Assembly (NCBI GenBank): GCA_009617715.1
Contig: VTFK01000511.1
Span: 186,001-250,000, forward strand
Length of the DNA: 64,000 nt
Source: Plectrocnemia conspersa
Lineage: Eukaryota; Arthropoda; Insecta; Trichoptera; Polycentropodidae
Direction: 5' to 3'
Below, piece after piece: positions 62,570 through 64,000 of the stretch (position 1 is the stretch's first letter; every line of letters begins with the position of its first letter). Under the pieces are notes generated by a model. That model was given only the letters and a program-made list of their open reading frames with translations, was not told the origin of the DNA and made no database searches. The translations under genes were made by a program, and so were the position numbers.

Positions 62570-63010
62570 GGCTAGTTTTAAACGTCCCATCCGTGCAATT
62601 TAATCCCGAAAAATCCCGAATATTCCCGGGACGTAACGCGTACATTTTCCCAATTTAATCCATCGCCGTCGGCAGAGTGGCGGAAACGGCATAAAGAGCC
62701 CCGGCGCGTAATTGAAGTGAATTTTTGAAGTTTTTCTTCTTCTTTTTCTTCTGCTCTGGGTCCTGTTCCTTTTCGGAATTCGGCTCACGTATTGATTCTG
62801 CGACATGTGTCACCATTTGTTAGGCGCGTATCCGGAAATTGCGGGATCTTTATTCGATTTCGGGAAATTCCTTCCCGTTCTGCGCGCCCGCGCCTATGAA
62901 ATGATAACGTAAAAGATTCTTTTCTTTTCTTTCCTTTTTTTACCATATTGCCGTTCGAAATCCGGCGCCCCCTTGTTATCGCCGCTGTGCGGCGTTATGA
63001 GAACACGTAC
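62570..63010. other. Higher-GC island near the right edge
   Basis: It contains tattcccgggacgtaacgcg and gcgcccgcgcctatg. The 68-codon basic minus frame is unlikely to be a protein. Confidence 0.3.
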
Positions 63011-63371
63011 TATTGCCGTTTACCGGAACGGTACCCCTATATTACTCCTTCTTTATTCATGTAGCTCTCTAAAAGCAAACCTCATACATATATTCGTCTT
63101 TTGTTCAAAGTGTATACGTGTGTTTTTTTATCGCTTCGCAGATATAAAAATACCTATATAATGCGAATATATACATATGTATACTACTGAATTAAATAAA
63201 AAAATACAGAAGGTTAAAGAAATCATGACCCATATAAATAAAAATAGTACTTAAAACAATAAGATTTTCATTTTTTAATATTAGTCTGTATATTTGTTTT
63301 GCACAAGACATGTGTCACCTTTAGATAGCATTCCAATACTGAATATATTCGCCTATTGTATAGCTCTTCGT

Positions 63372-63762
63372 TAGGTTTTAGGGGTTATGGCCCTAGGGGT
63401 AATTCGTGGCTCAATGAGACTCAATGTGAATCTAGTAAAACTTTTTATTGATATATTTACATGAGTGCGATGCACGATTATCGGCTAGACATTTCCTCCA
63501 AGCGGTAGTGAAGCTGATGCAGGTGATGATGTCCATACATGATCCTCGGGGTTCTTGTGAATGTCTGCAGCGAATGTTAGGAGATAGTTCTTCTTGCGGT
63601 GAAGGTCGTTCAGGAGTTCCAGGTCGTCTCTTTTCGTGTCGGTGAGGGCGCGACTGCTGGTCTCTTCGGGTGGCTCCTGGTTAGTCTGACTGCCTGTCTC
63701 ACTCTCCGATTGTCCTCCTCTCTGACTGTCTTTCCTCATCAGAGTCTGGATTGATATACTTT
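63372..63762 (-). repeat. Gypsy-like LTR, copy 3, 5'-truncated
   Basis: On the minus strand it reads tatatcaatccagactctga at the start and passes cag-rich sequence. It then shares aataaaaagttttactagat and ttcacattgagtctcattga with copy 2, and the ccctagggcc end with copy 1. The U3 start seen in the other copies is missing. The 84-codon open frame inside it is part of the LTR, not a gene. Confidence 0.65.
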
Positions 63763-63766
63763 AGAG

Positions 63767-63894
63767 CATGGGTTCCCAACCCCGTGCCCGCGAGCGCCAT
63801 GGCGCTTTGTGTGCGCCCCGCCACTATTCAACCGCAATAGAATTTTTTTCACAAATACTAATTAAAAATTTAAATTATTTTTAATTATTTCTTA
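63767..63894. mobile_element. Left end of a hAT-like element
   Basis: The sequence CATGGGTTCCCAACCCCGTG followed by a GC-rich GCCCGCGAGCGCCATGGCGC stretch resembles hAT ends of the CAG.GGTTCCCAACC type. Harbinger-like copy D lies immediately after it, probably inserted into it. The other end is outside the window, so the target duplication cannot be tested. Confidence 0.45.
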
Positions 63895-64000
63895 TGCCTC
63901 TACTACACTCTCTCGAAGTTGTCCGAACCGAAGCTACAACTGAAATCGGCCGAGATCACCGACTTTTTTTCAGATTATAGCTCCTGTAAGTGGCAAAAAA
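63895..64000 (-). mobile_element. Harbinger-like TIR element, copy D (runs off the window)
   Basis: It begins TGCCTCTACTACACTCTCTC after TTA at 63892-63894 and continues with the right-hand terminus of the family (gaagttgtccgaaccgaagc). Only the first 106 bp are in the window. Confidence 0.7.

Larger units (their letters stand above)
35321..64000 (-). other. Probable upstream intron(s) of the Ig-superfamily gene
   Basis: The 5' half of the Ig domain that ends in exon 35156-35320 must lie to the right, so this stretch is probably intronic up to the next, unseen exon. I found no further Ig-like exon. The interval is filled with transposons (mariner, hAT, Harbinger-like, non-LTR, LTR) separated by AT-rich DNA and GC-richer islands. 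Small exons of this gene, or an unrelated small gene, cannot be excluded. Confidence 0.45.

Noticed and set aside
63485..63739. 84-codon minus-strand frame rich in Q, S and E
   Set aside because: It lies inside the LTR shared with 32.3-32.5 kb. Its counterpart there is not open in the same way.

Overview
This is a eukaryotic, strongly AT-rich window, most likely from an insect. The evidence is spliceosomal exons with GTAAGT-type donors, very long introns, an insect-style (TTAGG) trace near 17.94 kb, and a transposon mix of mariner, pogo/Tigger, hAT, Harbinger-like, piggyBac-like, jockey-type non-LTR and Gypsy-like LTR elements. I cannot name the species.

Host gene. Three coding exons on the minus strand (35156-35320, 23233-23402, 615-765) join in phase into part of an immunoglobulin-superfamily cell-surface protein of the nephrin/sidestep type. 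They encode the end of one Ig domain and one complete following Ig domain, whose two cysteines lie on separate exons. The introns between them are about 11.8 kb and 22.5 kb. The region from 35.3 kb to the right edge is probably also intron of this gene, because the 5' half of the first domain is not visible. If so, nearly the whole window is intron.

Nested gene. On the plus strand, inside the 22.5-kb intron, lies a six-exon glycoside hydrolase family 18 (chitinase-like) gene at 15439-17246. It has a signal peptide and six well-formed exons, but the catalytic motif is destroyed, and one frameshift plus one stop codon break the frame. A lone homologous copy of its promoter and signal-peptide exon lies 20 kb away in the opposite orientation (37413-37485).

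Mobile DNA. The rest is a palimpsest of transposons. Notable are two nested insertions. At 38504-41288 a non-LTR element sits in a Harbinger-like element inside a hAT MITE, with an exact 8-bp target duplication around the outer element. At 30967-32530 a 378-bp element sits inside a hAT remnant inside an LTR, with an exact 8-bp duplication around each insertion. Other elements are a pogo/Tigger copy (1112-2112), hAT MITEs (4705-5387, 29846-30092), four copies of a roughly 1-kb TIR family, three mariner copies, several reverse-transcriptase fragments, a long-TIR element with a piggyBac-like MITE inside (49292-50145), and fold-back elements. Patches of higher GC between the transposons have no credible reading frame and may be conserved non-coding elements.

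No tRNA, rRNA, CRISPR or operon-like structure was seen. Most open frames of 60-120 codons are chance frames or pieces of transposons. I found no convincing new multi-gene system. The most unusual items are the broken, catalytically dead GH18 gene with its orphan first exon, and the exactly resolvable nested insertions.
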